DNA from: an uncultured Alistipes sp.
Lineage (GTDB): Bacteria; Bacteroidota; Bacteroidia; Bacteroidales; Rikenellaceae
NCBI GenBank assembly: GCA_900553175.1
Contig: USCH01000004.1
Location: forward strand, 11,016 to 75,015
Length of the DNA stretch: 64,000 bases
Direction: 5' to 3'
The translations under genes and the position numbers were made by a program. The notes under the pieces were generated by a model. The model did not search any database. It was not told the origin of the DNA and saw only the letters and a list, made by a program, of their open reading frames with translations. Shown here in pieces: positions 8,273 through 16,635 of this stretch. Positions within the stretch are counted from its first letter, which is position 1; the number at the start of each line of letters is the position of its first letter.

Positions 8273-9844
8273 ATGAAAAAATTCTTCTTCCTGTTTTTTG
8301 CGGCCGTCATGGCGTGCTGCGCAGCCTGCTCTTCGTCGAAAACCGACGACGGAGGCGAATCCCAGCAGCCGACCGTCGAAGGGCGCTTCACGCTGCACAG
8401 CTCGTTGCAGAACGGCATGGTGATCCAGCAGAACCGTCCGTTCCGCATCTGGGGCCGTTCGCTTGCGGGCGTCAAGGTCACGGCCGCACCCGGCTGGACC
8501 GACCAGACCTATTCGACCATCGTGCCCGAGGGCGGCTACTGGACCCTCGACGTGCCCGTGCCCGCGGCTCCGGCCGACAACGCGCCCCAGTCGATCACCG
8601 TTTCGACGACGCTCCAGACCGAGACGCTCTCCGACCTGCTGATCGGCGAGGTGTGGCTGCTGGGCGGACAGTCCAACATGGCCTTTCCCATGTCGCAGAC
8701 CGACAACGCCCAGGCCGAGATCGCCGCGGCCGACCATCCCATGATCCGCTACTTCGCCACCTATCCCCAGGGCGCCAAGAGCGAGCAGTACGACTGGCGG
8801 AACCGGACCGATCCGTTCTACAAGTGGTACAAGACCTCGCCCGAGACGGTCGCCTGGCAGAGTGCCGTGGGCTACTATTTCGGCCTCATGCTCCACGAAA
8901 CGCTGGGCGTGCCGATCGGTCTTATCAACACCTCCAACGGCGGAGCGACGGCTCAGGCCTATACGCCGCTGTCGGCGCTCGAGTCCAACATGACGCTCAA
9001 GGCGACCTACGTCGATCCGTTCGTCAACCACCAAAACATCCTGGTGCGTCCGGCCGAGCTCTACAATTCGATGGTCCATCCGCTGCACCACTTCTCGATC
9101 CGCGGCGTCTGCTGGTATCAGGGCGAGGGCAACTGGGACACCTACACGACCTATCCCGAGCTCATGCGGACGCTCATCCGCTCGTGGCGCCGCAACTTCG
9201 GTCAGGCCGACCTGCCCTTCTACTACGTGCAGATCGCGGCCTGGGGCTTCGGAGGCCCGACCGGCGAACAGGAGTTCTTCTATTCCAACGGAGCCTACAA
9301 GGCGCATTCGGGCTATTTCTACCAGCGCGAGGCACAGGCCAAGACGCGCGACGAGGTGGAGCACACGGGCATGGCCGTGACCATGGATGTGGGCAACCCC
9401 GAGGACATCCATCCGATCTGGAAGCGGCCGGTGGGCGAGCGTCTGGCCCGGCTGGCGCTCCACGACACCTACGGCATGGCGGATGTCGCCTGCCTGGGGC
9501 CCCGCTACCGGAGCCACCGGGTCGAGAACGGCGTGGTGAAGGTCTCGTTCGATCATGCCGAAGGGCTGCGCACCAACGATTCCCAGGCTCCGAAGTATTT
9601 CTATCTGGCTCCGACGGCCGGTTCGACCCATGAGTTCCGCGCCGCTGCGGCCGAAATCCGCGGCGACGAGGTTTGGCTGACATGCCCCGAGGTCGTCTCG
9701 GCGGAGACCGCCGCCTCCGACGTGGCGATCCGCTATGCCTTCCTGCTCTATCCGGTCACCAACCTGGAGAACGGCGAGGGTCTTCCGGCCGAACCGTTCC
9801 GCACCGACGACTGGGGGCCTGCGGCTTACAGCTACGTCTATTAA
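8273..9844 (+). CDS. Sialate O-acetylesterase-like SGNH lipoprotein
   Basis: A 523-residue exported esterase. It has a hydrophobic signal with a Cys-rich end (lipobox region AACSSS, Cys19), then a beta-sandwich and an SGNH domain with GEVWLLGGQSNM near residue 134 carrying the nucleophilic Ser. Later blocks include GVCWYQGEGNW and DVGNPEDIHP, which supplies the Asp/His pair. The family removes acetyl groups from sialic acid or plant glycans such as xylan. A GTG codon at 8270 lies just before, but ATG 8273 is the more likely start. It appears monocistronic and is not inside a polysaccharide utilisation locus. Confidence 0.85.
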   Translation: MKKFFFLFFAAVMACCAACSSSKTDDGGESQQPTVEGRFTLHSSLQNGMVIQQNRPFRIWGRSLAGVKVTAAPGWTDQTYSTIVPEGGYWTLDVPVPAAPADNAPQSITVSTTLQTETLSDLLIGEVWLLGGQSNMAFPMSQTDNAQAEIAAADHPMIRYFATYPQGAKSEQYDWRNRTDPFYKWYKTSPETVAWQSAVGYYFGLMLHETLGVPIGLINTSNGGATAQAYTPLSALESNMTLKATYVDPFVNHQNILVRPAELYNSMVHPLHHFSIRGVCWYQGEGNWDTYTTYPELMRTLIRSWRRNFGQADLPFYYVQIAAWGFGGPTGEQEFFYSNGAYKAHSGYFYQREAQAKTRDEVEHTGMAVTMDVGNPEDIHPIWKRPVGERLARLALHDTYGMADVACLGPRYRSHRVENGVVKVSFDHAEGLRTNDSQAPKYFYLAPTAGSTHEFRAAAAEIRGDEVWLTCPEVVSAETAASDVAIRYAFLLYPVTNLENGEGLPAEPFRTDDWGPAAYSYVY

Positions 9845-9875
9845 CCGGCGTCCGGTCCGAAAAAATCCTTTGCGC

Positions 9876-9907
9876 TTGTTTTTTTTCATCCCTTTTTACT
9901 ACCTTTG
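9876..9907 (+). promoter_or_regulatory. Promoter of the yebC-family gene
   Basis: TTG at 9876-9878, a 21-base spacer and TACCTTTG at 9900-9907. The ATG follows 36 bases after the -7 box. Confidence 0.7.
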
Positions 9908-9943
9908 CGACACGAAGAAAAATAACGAAAAGCATAAGGCACT

Positions 9944-10669
9944 ATGGGAAGAGCTTTTGAATACCGCAAAGCGAGAAAACTGAAGCGCTGGGGCCACATG
10001 GCCCGCACCTTCACCAAACTGGGCAAGGAGATCGAAATCGCCGTCAAGGCGGGCGGCTCCGACCCTTCGGGCAACACGCGTCTGCGCATTCTCATGCAGA
10101 ATGCCAAGGCCGAGAACATGCCCAAGGAGAATGTCGAACGGGCCATCAAGCGCGCCACCGAGAAGGACGCCGCCGACTACAAGGAGGTCGTTTACGAAGG
10201 CTACGGCCCGCACGGCATCGCTTTCCTGGTGGAGACCGCTACCGACAACACCAACCGCACGGTGGCCAACGTGCGCATGCACTTCAACAAGTGCGGCGGC
10301 ACGCTGGGCAACAGCGGCTCGGTAGCTTTCATGTTCGAGCACAAGTGCATCTTCAAGTTCCATGCGCCGGCCGGCGCCGATACCGAGGAGCTGGAGCTGG
10401 AGATGATCGACCTGGGCGTCGACGAGTTCTATGCCGAGGAGGACGGGGTGACGGTCTACGCTCCCTACGAATCGTTCGGCGACATTCAGAAATGGCTTGA
10501 CGACAAGGGTTTCGAGATCGTGTCGGGCGAATCGGCCTACCTGCCGACCGACACCAAGGAGCTCGATGCCGAAGGGCGCGAATCGGTCGAGAAGCTCATC
10601 GAGCGCCTCGAGGAGGACGACGATGTGGTGAACGTCTACCACAACATGAAGGAGCTCGAGGAGGAGTAA
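9944..10669 (+). CDS. YebC/PmpR-family regulator (TACO1-like)
   Basis: A 241-residue YebC-family protein. The N-terminal block MGRAFEYRKARKLKRWGHM, the motif FTKLGKEI and the segment NMPKENVERAIKRA are diagnostic of the three-domain fold, and the length is typical. Members are described either as DNA-binding regulators or as factors that help ribosomes through difficult peptides such as proline stretches; the sequence does not decide which. The gene is monocistronic with its own promoter and terminator. The Bacteroidota form begins MGRAFEYRKA instead of MAGHSKW. Confidence 0.9.
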   Translation: MGRAFEYRKARKLKRWGHMARTFTKLGKEIEIAVKAGGSDPSGNTRLRILMQNAKAENMPKENVERAIKRATEKDAADYKEVVYEGYGPHGIAFLVETATDNTNRTVANVRMHFNKCGGTLGNSGSVAFMFEHKCIFKFHAPAGADTEELELEMIDLGVDEFYAEEDGVTVYAPYESFGDIQKWLDDKGFEIVSGESAYLPTDTKELDAEGRESVEKLIERLEEDDDVVNVYHNMKELEEE

Positions 10670-10705
10670 TCCGTTCGGCTTGCGAACCTGGCCCGCGCAA
10701 ACTCC

Positions 10706-10768
10706 GCGGGGCGATCGAGGGGGGGGGAGAAAATTTTTCCCGGCACCCGCGGTCGCCCCGCTTTTTTT
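10706..10768 (+). terminator. Intrinsic terminator after the yebC-family gene
   Basis: GCGGGGCGATCG pairs imperfectly with GGTCGCCCCGC and is followed by TTTTTTT. The loop contains a run of nine G (10719-10727). It lies between convergent genes. Confidence 0.75.
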
Positions 10769-10843
10769 GTCGCTGCCGCCCTGCCGGCTTCGGCCCGGGA
10801 AAGCAGCTGCCGGGCTGCTTCCGCCCCGTGTTCGGAGCGGGGG

Positions 10844-11497
10844 CTATTCGAACCGGATGAACTGCTTGCCGTCGGTCATGCAGAAGGGACAGTAACAGTC
10901 GCAGTGGTCCAGATCGTAGATGTTGCCGCAGCGGGGGCAGACCAGATAACCGCACCGGCAGCTGTCGGGGCCTGCGGCGGCGCAGCGCTGTTCGAGCAGC
11001 GCTGCATGCCGCATGTCGGCGGCGGCCGCCCAGACCAGAATGCGCGCCGCATAACGGTTGCTGCGCTGCATGGCGCGTGCGATCGCGGCTCCGTGGAATT
11101 CGTCGAGCATGCGGCGTTCGTGGGTGAGGCTCCGGCGCAGGTTGCCGTCGGTCGGGCCGTGGAAGAGGATGACCTTTTCGGGGGCTGCGTAGCTGCCGCC
11201 CAGATGGAGGGTCGCGCGGGCGCAGTTCTCCTCCTGAAGCTCTTCCGAGCGGGCCAGTGCCTCGAACAGCAGCCCCGCCTGCCGGGCGTTCTCGTCCGCG
11301 GCGATTCGGGCGAAGTGGCGGTATTGGGCGGCCTTGACGTGCTTGCGCCGTCCGCAGTCGTTCAGGTCGGCGATCGTCTCGATCCACGGCGACTCCTTGG
11401 GCGGCCGCGGCGCGCGGGTCGCCGCGTAGTACACCCAGGCCAGAGCGCCTGCCGATACGACGAAGAGCAAAAGGACGATGAACGGTCGCAGCTTCAT
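10844..11497 (-). CDS. Membrane-anchored rubrerythrin-like protein with degenerate diiron site
   Basis: A 217-residue protein with one N-terminal membrane segment (about residues 5-23). A helical ferritin-like domain follows, then a Cys-rich tail with CGYLVCPRCG and CYCPFC that looks like a rubredoxin-type metal site. Rubrerythrins reduce peroxide in anaerobes. Aligned by eye to rubrerythrins, helix 1 has lost its Glu ligand (RRKHVKAAQYRHFA). In helix 2 the usual E-x-x-H has become EELQ. Helix 3 keeps HERRMLDE and helix 4 keeps DMRHA. The catalytic role is therefore uncertain. The alignment is mine and was not computed. Confidence 0.6.
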   Translation of the reverse strand: MKLRPFIVLLLFVVSAGALAWVYYAATRAPRPPKESPWIETIADLNDCGRRKHVKAAQYRHFARIAADENARQAGLLFEALARSEELQEENCARATLHLGGSYAAPEKVILFHGPTDGNLRRSLTHERRMLDEFHGAAIARAMQRSNRYAARILVWAAAADMRHAALLEQRCAAAGPDSCRCGYLVCPRCGNIYDLDHCDCYCPFCMTDGKQFIRFE

Positions 11498-11571
11498 GAC
11501 GGAGCGGGAATGTTAGGGGAGAGTCTCCGGTGCATTTTCTATGCCAACCGCCGCCGGGCGCGCGGAGCACG

Positions 11572-11601
11572 AAAAAAGGACGGACCCCGAAAGGTCCGTC
11601 C
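11572..11601 (-). terminator. Intrinsic terminator after pgi
   Basis: On the minus strand GGACGGACC pairs with GGTCCGTCC and is followed by TTTTTT. Confidence 0.85.
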
Positions 11602-11622
11602 GGAAAGTCGGCGAAGCGGGTG

Positions 11623-12954
11623 TCAGAGCCGCGCCTTGATGGCTTTCGACTCCTCCTCGTAGCCCGGCTTGTCCAGCAGGGCGAACATGTTCTTCTTGTA
11701 GGCCTCCACGCCCGGCTGGTCGAACGGATTGACGCCCAGCATGTATCCGCTGATGCCGCACGCCTTCTCGAAGAAGTAGAGCAGGCCGCCCAGCGTGTCG
11801 GCGTCGACGCGCGGGATTTCGATCCGCAGGTTGGGCACGCCGCCGTCCACATGGGCCAGCTGCACGCCCAGTTCGGCCATCCGGTTGACCTCCGAGATGC
11901 GTTTCCCGGCCAGGAAGTTGAGCCCGTCGAGGTTTTCGCCGTCGGCTTCGATCACCACTTTGCGGTCGGGTTCGGCCACCGAGATGATCGTCTCGAAGAG
12001 CGTGCGTTCGCCCTGCTGGATGTACTGGCCCATCGAGTGGAGGTCGGCCGTGAGGGTCACGCTGGCGGGGAAGATGCCCTTGCCCTCTTTGCCCTCGCTC
12101 TCGCCGTAGAGCTGTTTCCACCACTCGTTGATGTATTGCAGGCGGGGCTCGTACGAACCCAGAATCTCGATCTTCTTGCCCGACTCGTAGAGGGCGTTGC
12201 GCACGGCGGCATAGATCGCGGCGGGATTTTCGTCGAATGCGGTCTCTTCACCGGTGGCCCGCTCCATGCGCTGCGCTCCGGCGACCAGCGCGCGGATGTC
12301 GACCCCTGCGACGGCCAGCGGCAGCAGCCCCACGGGGGTGAGCACCGAGAAGCGGCCGCCCACGTCGTCGGGGATGACGAACGTGGGGTAGCCTTCGTCG
12401 GTGGCGAGCTTCTTCAGCGCGCCGCGCGCCTTGTCGGTCACGGCCACGATCCGCTGCGCGGCCTCCTCCTTGCCGTAGCGCTTTTCGATTTCGGCTTTCA
12501 GCAGCCGGAAGGCGATGGCCGGTTCGGTCGTCGTTCCCGACTTGGAGATGACGATCGCGGCGATCGAATGCTCTTTCGACGCCTCCGTCAGGGCATGGAT
12601 GTAGTCCTCCGAGATGTTCTGCCCGGCGAAGACCACCGTGGGTCCCTCCTGCGTCTTGCGCAGGGTTCTGAACGGGTCGCTCATCGCTTCGAGTACGGCC
12701 TTGGCGCCCAGGTACGAGCCGCCGATGCCGATGCAGATCACCAGGTCGGCCCTGGCCCGGAGCCCGGCCGCAACGGTTTCGATGGCTTCGAGATCGGCGT
12801 CGGAGATCGACGAGGGCAGGTGCACCCAGCCCAGAAAATCGTTGCCTGCGCCCTTGCCCGAGTGGAGCAGGGCGTTGGCTGCCTGCGCGCGGGCTTTCAG
12901 TTCGTCCGTGAGCGCGATTCCGCTTTTGCGGATGTCCAGTTTCAATGTTTCCAT
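11623..12954 (-). CDS. pgi: Glucose-6-phosphate isomerase
   Basis: Interconverts glucose 6-phosphate and fructose 6-phosphate in glycolysis. The 443 residues fit the short bacterial form of the enzyme. The SIS fold is marked by [13 protein letters not shown], where the phosphate is bound. [16 protein letters not shown] and [15 protein letters not shown] correspond to family signature regions. It starts 6 bases after the gpsA stop, so the two form an operon driven from 13995, and it ends at a clear terminator. Confidence 0.96.
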   Translation of the reverse strand: METLKLDIRKSGIALTDELKARAQAANALLHSGKGAGNDFLGWVHLPSSISDADLEAIETVAAGLRARADLVICIGIGGSYLGAKAVLEAMSDPFRTLRKTQEGPTVVFAGQNISEDYIHALTEASKEHSIAAIVISKSGTTTEPAIAFRLLKAEIEKRYGKEEAAQRIVAVTDKARGALKKLATDEGYPTFVIPDDVGGRFSVLTPVGLLPLAVAGVDIRALVAGAQRMERATGEETAFDENPAAIYAAVRNALYESGKKIEILGSYEPRLQYINEWWKQLYGESEGKEGKGIFPASVTLTADLHSMGQYIQQGERTLFETIISVAEPDRKVVIEADGENLDGLNFLAGKRISEVNRMAELGVQLAHVDGGVPNLRIEIPRVDADTLGGLLYFFEKACGISGYMLGVNPFDQPGVEAYKKNMFALLDKPGYEEESKAIKARL

Positions 12955-12960
12955 ATCGGT

Positions 12961-13971
12961 TCAAATGAGTTTTTCGGTGAGTCGCTGCATGCTCCTGCGG
13001 GCGGGGGCTCCGGCGTAGAGCACTTCGTAGACCATTTCGGCAATGGGCATGCCGATCCGGTGGCGCGTGTTGATGTGGCGGATGCAGTCGGCGGCGAAAT
13101 AGCCTTCGGCCACCATCGTCATCTCGTTGAGGGCCGCCGCCACCGTGCACCCGTGGCCGATCAGCAGCCCCAGCCGGCGGTTGCGGCTGTAGACCGAGTA
13201 GCAGGTCACCAGCAGGTCGCCCAGGTAGGCCGAGACTCGCGTGTTGCGCCCCTCGGCGGGATAGCTCTCCTCGAGAAACCGCGTCATTTCGTCGGCGCAG
13301 TTGGCGATCAGCACCGCCAGGAAGTTGTCGCCGTAGCCCAGTCCGACGGCCAGTCCGACGGCCAGCGCGTAGATGTTTTTCAGAATGGCGGCGTATTCGA
13401 TGCCGTAGAGGTCGGTCGAGTAGCTCAGGCGGATGAACGGCGTGGCGAATTTGGCGCCGATCAGGCGGGCGTTGTCCGGATCGGTGCAGACCACCGTCAG
13501 GTAGGAGAGCCTGCCGCGCGACACCTCCTCGGCGTGCGAGGGCCCCGTGACCAGTCCGATCTGGCGGTAGGAGAGTCCGTAGCGGTCGTGGATGTACTCC
13601 ACGACGGTCTGGTAGTCGCCCGGCACGATGCCCTTGATGGCCGAAACGACGAATTTGCCGTCGAGCGGCTCGGTCAGCGGGGCGAGGAACTCCTTGAGGT
13701 AGGCCGAGGGGGCCGCCAGAATCACGATGTCGGCCTCGCGGACCACGGCGTTCAGGTCGTCCGACGGGGCGATGCGTGCGGTGTCGAACTCCAGATCGCT
13801 CAGGTAGCGCGGGTTGCGGCCTTCGCTGCGCAGCGTGTCGAGCACCTCGGGATTGCGGACGTACCAGCCCACGTGCGCCTCGTTGCGGACCAGCAGCCCG
13901 ACGATCGCCGTGGCCCAGCTGCCGTAGCCGATCACGGCGCATCGGGCCTCTTTCCCTATCTTGTATTCCAT
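12961..13971 (-). CDS. gpsA: NAD(P)-dependent glycerol-3-phosphate dehydrogenase
   Basis: Makes sn-glycerol 3-phosphate from dihydroxyacetone phosphate for phospholipid synthesis. The 336-residue protein has the N-terminal Rossmann motif VIGYGSWATA, the SAIKGI loop and GPSHAEEVSRG. The catalytic-domain segment AAILKNIYALAVG follows, in which the Lys is the conserved active-site residue. A longer frame starting at 14085 would cross the promoter, so 13971 is used. Coupling to pgi links sugar phosphate flux to lipid synthesis. Confidence 0.94.
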   Translation of the reverse strand: MEYKIGKEARCAVIGYGSWATAIVGLLVRNEAHVGWYVRNPEVLDTLRSEGRNPRYLSDLEFDTARIAPSDDLNAVVREADIVILAAPSAYLKEFLAPLTEPLDGKFVVSAIKGIVPGDYQTVVEYIHDRYGLSYRQIGLVTGPSHAEEVSRGRLSYLTVVCTDPDNARLIGAKFATPFIRLSYSTDLYGIEYAAILKNIYALAVGLAVGLGYGDNFLAVLIANCADEMTRFLEESYPAEGRNTRVSAYLGDLLVTCYSVYSRNRRLGLLIGHGCTVAAALNEMTMVAEGYFAADCIRHINTRHRIGMPIAEMVYEVLYAGAPARRSMQRLTEKLI

Positions 13972-13994
13972 GTTCGTTCGAAGTTTTTGAGACA

Positions 13995-14002
13995 CAAATA
14001 TA
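13995..14002 (-). promoter_or_regulatory. gpsA-pgi promoter -7 box
   Basis: The minus strand reads TATATTTG, 23 bases before the gpsA ATG. Confidence 0.7.
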
Positions 14003-14048
14003 AATAAAAAAATCAGAAAAAAATACCCGAAGTTCCCCAGCTTTTTCC

Positions 14049-14056
14049 TATCTTTG
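14049..14056 (+). promoter_or_regulatory. mreB operon promoter -7 box
   Basis: TATCTTTG on the plus strand leaves a leader of about 90 bases before the mreB ATG. It is divergent from the gpsA promoter. Confidence 0.7.
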
Positions 14057-14151
14057 TCGGTGTCGGTCCGCGACGACGGGCGCATGCCGTGCGGGATGCG
14101 CCTATGTGTTTGCGTACCAGCAGTCTAACCGGATAATACGAGCATTCGCTT

Positions 14152-15171
14152 ATGGGCATATTTTCATTGACGCAGGAGCTGGCCATCGACCTGGGTACGG
14201 CCAACACCCTGATTATTCACAACGGCAAGGTCGTCGTCGACGAACCCTCGATCGTGGCGCTGGACGTGCATACGGGCAAGCTGGTGGCCATCGGGCACCA
14301 GGCGCGCCAGATGCACGAGAAGACCAATCCGAACATCAAGACGATCCGTCCGCTGAAGGACGGCGTGATCGCCGACTTCAATGCCACGGAGCTCATGCTC
14401 CGGGGCATGATCAAGAAGGTGAAGACTTCGGGCAGCCTCTTCGCCCCCTCGCTGCGGATGGTGATCTGCATCCCTTCGGGATCGACCAACGTCGAGATCC
14501 GCGCCGTGCGCGACTCGGCCGAGCATGCCGGAGGCCGCGAGGTCTACATGATCTACGAACCGATGGCCGCGGCGCTGGGCGCCGGACTGGATGTCGAGGC
14601 TCCCGAGGGCAACATGGTGATCGACATCGGCGGCGGCACGTCGGAGATCGCCTGCATTTCGCTGGGCGGCATCGTCTGCTCGGAGTCGATCAACGTAGCG
14701 GGCGACGTCTTCACGGCCGACATCCAGAGCTACGTGCGCCAGCAGCACAACATCCGCATCGGCGAACGCACGGCCGAAGCCATCAAGTGCTCGATCGGCG
14801 CTGCCGGCACCCAGCTGGAGCAGGAGCCCGAGGATTTCGTCGTCACGGGACCCAACATGCTCACGGCTCTGCCGCAGACCGTCTCGCTGTCGTACAGCGA
14901 GATCGCCTATGCGCTGGAGAAGTCGCTGGCCAAGATCGACGCGGCGTTGATGAAGGTGCTCGAATCGATGCCCCCCGAGCTCTACGCCGACATCGTCAAG
15001 AACGGCATCTACCTGGCCGGCGGCGGGGCGCTCATCAAGGGGCTCGACCGTCGTCTGAACGGGAAGACCGGCATTCCGTTCCACATCGCCGAAGACCCCC
15101 TGCGCGCCATCGCGCGCGGCACGGGCATCGCCCTGAAGAACATCAACCGCTTCTCGTTCCTCATGAAGTGA
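14152..15171 (+). CDS. mreB: Rod shape-determining protein MreB
   Basis: An actin-like ATPase that forms membrane-associated filaments guiding lateral cell-wall synthesis. The 339 residues are the family length. Phosphate 1 is ELAIDLGTANTL, phosphate 2 is VIDIGGGTSEIACIS and the adenosine motif is IYLAGGGALIKGLD. An N-terminal MGIFSLT stretch may act in membrane binding. It is the first gene of mreB-mreC-mreD-mrdA-rodA. The 90-base gap to mreC is the largest inside the operon. Confidence 0.97.
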   Translation: MGIFSLTQELAIDLGTANTLIIHNGKVVVDEPSIVALDVHTGKLVAIGHQARQMHEKTNPNIKTIRPLKDGVIADFNATELMLRGMIKKVKTSGSLFAPSLRMVICIPSGSTNVEIRAVRDSAEHAGGREVYMIYEPMAAALGAGLDVEAPEGNMVIDIGGGTSEIACISLGGIVCSESINVAGDVFTADIQSYVRQQHNIRIGERTAEAIKCSIGAAGTQLEQEPEDFVVTGPNMLTALPQTVSLSYSEIAYALEKSLAKIDAALMKVLESMPPELYADIVKNGIYLAGGGALIKGLDRRLNGKTGIPFHIAEDPLRAIARGTGIALKNINRFSFLMK

Positions 15172-15260
15172 TCCCGCGGGAGGCGGCGTCCGTGTCCCGG
15201 AGCGGGCGGATCGGATTTCGGCGGGACGGGGTTCCGCAATCTTTTTGAGAGGTAAGGACT

Positions 15261-16115
15261 TTGTACAAGCTCTTCGAATTCATACGCAGCGTCTATGTCG
15301 CCGTGCTGTTCGTGTTGCTGGAGATCGCGGCCGTGAGCTGCTATGCCCGGTCGACCTGTTACACGCAGGCGCGGCTGCTGGCCCGCTCCGCGCATGTGCT
15401 CGGCGGCGTGCACGGCTTTTTCGCGGACGCACGGCACTATTTCGGGCTGAAGCGGGAGAACCGGGTGCTGCTCGAACGGGTGGCTGCGCTCGAGGAGCGG
15501 CTCGCCGCCTACGACGAGGCCGCGGAGTCGGCGCGTCTGGATGCCTACATCGAGGAGCAGGGCGAGTCGAAGTACCGCACGATCACCGCGGCCGTCGTGG
15601 CCACGACGGTCAACCGCCGGCAGAACCTCATCACGGTCAACCGCGGCCGGCGCGACGGCGTTCTGCCCGACATGGCCGTCCTGACGCCCGACGGTGCCAT
15701 GGCCGGCTACGTCGTCGACTGCACCGAACGCTATTCGGTGGCGCTCTCGGTGCTCAACACTTCGTTCCGGGCCAGCGGAAAACTCGAAGGGGGCGACTAT
15801 TTCGGTTCGGTCTCCTGGGACGGCCGCGATCCGCAGGTGGTCACGCTGGGCGAACTGTCGAAATATGCGGAGCCGCAGGTTGGACAGACGGTGGTGACGA
15901 CCGGTTTCTCCCAGTATTTCCCGGAAAACGTGCTCATCGGCCGGGTCGAAAGCGCCGAACTCAACGAAGTGGGGACCTCCTACACCGTGCGGGTGCGTCT
16001 GGCCGCCGGGATGTCCGCGCTGGGCGACGTCATTCTGGTCGGCAACCGGGACCGGGACCAGATCGAGGCGTTGCAGCGCAGCGAACGGGTCGAACAACAA
16101 ACGCGCAGCCTCTGA
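15261..16115 (+). CDS. mreC: Rod shape-determining protein MreC
   Basis: A bitopic scaffold that connects MreB with PBP2 and RodA. The 284-residue protein has one N-terminal membrane segment (about residues 8-26) and a coiled coil around FGLKRENRVLLERVAALEERL. The periplasmic beta domain contains TVNRRQNLITVNRGRRDGV and GQTVVTTGFSQYFPENVLIG. The start is TTG at 15261, since no ATG or GTG in this frame gives a complete membrane segment. Its stop lies one base before the mreD ATG. Confidence 0.92.
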   Translation: MYKLFEFIRSVYVAVLFVLLEIAAVSCYARSTCYTQARLLARSAHVLGGVHGFFADARHYFGLKRENRVLLERVAALEERLAAYDEAAESARLDAYIEEQGESKYRTITAAVVATTVNRRQNLITVNRGRRDGVLPDMAVLTPDGAMAGYVVDCTERYSVALSVLNTSFRASGKLEGGDYFGSVSWDGRDPQVVTLGELSKYAEPQVGQTVVTTGFSQYFPENVLIGRVESAELNEVGTSYTVRVRLAAGMSALGDVILVGNRDRDQIEALQRSERVEQQTRSL

Positions 16116-16116
16116 C

Positions 16117-16635
16117 ATGAACCGCCCGATCGCCTATACGCTGCTCTTCGTCGCGACGATGCTGTTGCAGGTCTTCCTGTTCGACAACCTTTCGCTGTCG
16201 GTCTGGGTCGATCCGCTCGTGTATGTCGCTTTCCTGATCCTGCTGCCGCTCGACCTGTCGGCCGTGGCGATACTGGGGCTGGGGCTTCTGACGGGTGCGG
16301 CGATGGATTTCGCGATGGGGACGGCCGGGCTGAACACCCTGGCCACGCTGCCCGTCGCCTTTTTCCGCTCGTGGCTGCTTCAGCTCCTTTCGCGGCGCGA
16401 CGACCTGCGCGAGGGGGGCATCCCCTCGCCCGAACGGCTCGGCCGGCGCGTCTTCGTGCACTATCTGATCGCGACGGTGCTCTTCCACCATGCGCTCTTC
16501 TTCGCCTTCGAGGCGCTTTCGTGGTCCCATATTCCCCTTACGGCGCTCCGTACGGTCGCCAGCGCGGCCGTCACGTTCGTTTTCGTGTGGCTCATCGCCC
16601 GGATTTTCACCGCTAAAGTCGTCTTGCGCCCATGA
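16117..16635 (+). CDS. mreD: Rod shape-determining protein MreD
   Basis: A 172-residue integral membrane protein with about five hydrophobic segments, starting with IAYTLLFVATMLLQVFLFD. The sequence is poorly conserved in this family. The call rests on length, hydrophobicity, the GAAMDFAMGTAGLNTLA segment and position between mreC and mrdA. It overlaps the start of mrdA by four bases (ATGA), indicating coupled translation. Confidence 0.9.
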   Translation: MNRPIAYTLLFVATMLLQVFLFDNLSLSVWVDPLVYVAFLILLPLDLSAVAILGLGLLTGAAMDFAMGTAGLNTLATLPVAFFRSWLLQLLSRRDDLREGGIPSPERLGRRVFVHYLIATVLFHHALFFAFEALSWSHIPLTALRTVASAAVTFVFVWLIARIFTAKVVLRP

